This document shows, piece after piece, positions 5,924 to 6,663 of a stretch of DNA of 6,663 nt. Under the pieces are notes generated by a model. It was not told the origin of the DNA, searched no databases, and saw nothing but the letters and a program-made list of their open reading frames with translations. The stretch's first letter is position 1, and every line of letters starts with the position of its first letter. Position numbers and translations under genes: made by a program. Origin of the DNA: Actinomycetales bacterium (GTDB lineage: Bacteria > Actinomycetota > Actinomycetes > Actinomycetales > Microbacteriaceae); NCBI GenBank assembly GCA_015655255.1, contig JAATFJ010000101.1, positions 1 to 6,663 on the forward strand, given 5' to 3'.

Positions 5924-5941
5924 TCACCGTGGACGGGCACG

Positions 5942-6568
5942 ATGACGGCGACGGAAGTCGAGCCCGCGGCGGCGGCCGAACTCTTCGGTGATCGCATCGA
6001 GCTGGCGCGCGGATTCACTGCAGCGCTCGCTCGTGAAGGCGAGGAGCGCGGGCTGATCGGCCCACTGGAACTTCCCCGTCTCTGGTCTCGGCACGTACTG
6101 AACAGCGCCATCGCCGCTCCCCTCTTTCGTGGTCACTCGGCGGATATCGGGTCCGGCGCCGGTTTGCCGGGCATGGTGCTCGCGATCGCGCGACCGGATG
6201 TGGAGTGGACGCTCGTCGAACCGATGGAGCGCCGCGTGGTGTGGCTCAGTGAGCAGGTCACCGCACTGGGCCTCACGAACGTGACGGTTGTCCGTGCGCG
6301 TGCGGAAGAGGTCCGTCCCCTCGCCCAGTTCGATGTGGTGACGGCCCGCGCCGTGAGTGCCTTGCGTACTCTGATCCCTCTCACGGCACCGCTCGTGCGT
6401 GACGGCGGTGAGCTCGCGGTGCTGAAGGGCGTCAATGCGCCCGCGGAGATCGATGCGGCAGGGAAGCAGATCGCGAAGTTCCGGCTCAGTGACGTGCGCG
6501 TGGAGGTTCTCGGCGAGGGCGTACTCGCCGAGACTACGCGCGTTGTCCGTGCAACAGTGCGGGCTTAG
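5942..6568 (+). CDS. rsmG: 16S rRNA (guanine-N7) methyltransferase RsmG (GidB)
   Basis: RsmG uses S-adenosylmethionine to methylate N7 of a guanine in the 530 loop of 16S rRNA (G527 in E. coli); loss gives low-level streptomycin resistance. The ATG at 5942 gives 208 residues, a normal length. Family motifs are LPRLWSRHVLNSA (44-56), the SAM-binding loop ADIGSGAGLPGM (67-78), acidic motif LVEPMERRVVWLSE (91-104), and ARAVSAL (135-141) before LKGVNAP. A much longer in-frame reading from 5669 overlaps khpB and has no family support. The ribosome site (GGACGGG at 5931-5937) is weak; the parS site lies in the short leader. The TAG stop is shared with the end of the adjacent insertion sequence, whose first base probably supplies the final G, so the last residues may be altered from the ancestral sequence. 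Confidence 0.95.
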   Translation: MTATEVEPAAAAELFGDRIELARGFTAALAREGEERGLIGPLELPRLWSRHVLNSAIAAPLFRGHSADIGSGAGLPGMVLAIARPDVEWTLVEPMERRVVWLSEQVTALGLTNVTVVRARAEEVRPLAQFDVVTARAVSALRTLIPLTAPLVRDGGELAVLKGVNAPAEIDAAGKQIAKFRLSDVRVEVLGEGVLAETTRVVRATVRA

Positions 6569-6663
6569 GCCGTGTTGCTAAAGGCGCTGTTGAGCCAGTG
6601 GAGTGTCGCGGCGAGGCAGAGGCCAGCGTGGTAGTTGCGGGCGAGTTTGTCTGATCGCATCGC
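6565..6663 (-). CDS. IS5-type transposase, C-terminal fragment (runs off the window)
   Basis: Thirty-two codons and a TAA read on the minus strand as AMRSDKLARNYHAGLCLAAT (first 20) then LHWLNSAFSNTA. The pattern DK-A--Y-AG--LA---HWL resembles the last residues of IS5-family transposases, after the final catalytic glutamate. The stop codon (6567-6565) overlaps the rsmG stop (6566-6568) on the other strand. The catalytic DDE residues are outside the window, so neither the family subgroup nor whether the element is intact can be decided here. Confidence 0.72.
   Translation of the reverse strand, partial: AMRSDKLARNYHAGLCLAATLHWLNSAFSNTA
6568..6663 (-). mobile_element. Insertion sequence end abutting rsmG (IS5-like)
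   Basis: From about 6568 the sequence begins GGCCGTGTTGCTAAAGGCGC, which looks like an IS5-superfamily terminal inverted repeat (compare the GGCTTTGTTGAATAAA type of IS903). It overlaps the 3' end of the transposase gene, as is common for these elements. The TTAG at 6565-6568 fits the short TA-containing targets used by several IS5-family groups, so the element may begin at 6568 or 6569. The other end is outside the window, hence the boundary and target duplication are inferred. The insertion lies where parA usually follows rsmG. Confidence 0.6.

Noticed and set aside
5669..5941. Upstream extension of rsmG in the same frame
   Set aside because: It overlaps khpB and the parS site; the normal RsmG N-terminus starts at 5942.

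Overview
The window is the chromosomal replication origin neighbourhood of a GC-rich actinobacterium. The gene order recF-dnaN-oriC-dnaA / rpmH-rnpA-yidD-yidC-jag(khpB)-rsmG is the classical one. The protein sequences (short DnaA linker, Jag protein without a Jag_N domain, actinobacterial-type YidC) fit the Microbacteriaceae, for example Microbacterium or a close relative. The genus is an inference from protein style, not from a search.

Layout. Bases 1-128 carry the N-terminus of recF (minus strand, cut by the window edge). A 154-bp gap with short repeats separates it from dnaN (283-1425, minus). The 450-bp gap 1426-1875 is oriC: it has two groups of DnaA boxes in opposite orientation and a TTAAC-rich AT stretch as the likely unwinding element. 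dnaA follows on the minus strand (1876-3267). The 214-bp space between dnaA and rpmH holds divergent promoters, a perfect DnaA box just downstream of a plausible dnaA promoter, and a 9-bp inverted repeat. On the plus strand rpmH, rnpA, yidD, yidC and khpB are packed with 1-nt, 3-nt or ATGA junctions, so they are probably one transcript. A parS-like palindrome occupies the khpB-rsmG junction, then comes rsmG. The last ~95 bases are the 3' end of an IS5-type insertion sequence pointing towards rsmG.

How the genes work together. DnaA binds oriC and loads the replisome, whose clamp is DnaN; RecF acts at gaps and stalled forks. The other arm links ribosome and membrane biogenesis: ribosomal protein bL34, the RNase P protein, the YidD/YidC membrane-insertion pair, an R3H RNA-binding protein and a 16S rRNA methyltransferase. 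The parS site marks the origin for ParB-dependent segregation. parA/parB normally follow rsmG, but here the insertion sequence begins at the rsmG stop codon.

I see no undescribed multi-gene system. The points most worth a second look are the insertion sequence that shares its stop tetranucleotide with rsmG, the parS site built over the khpB stop codon, the apparent loss of the GxxG loop in the KH domain of KhpB, and the inverted repeat in the dnaA/rpmH divergent promoter region.
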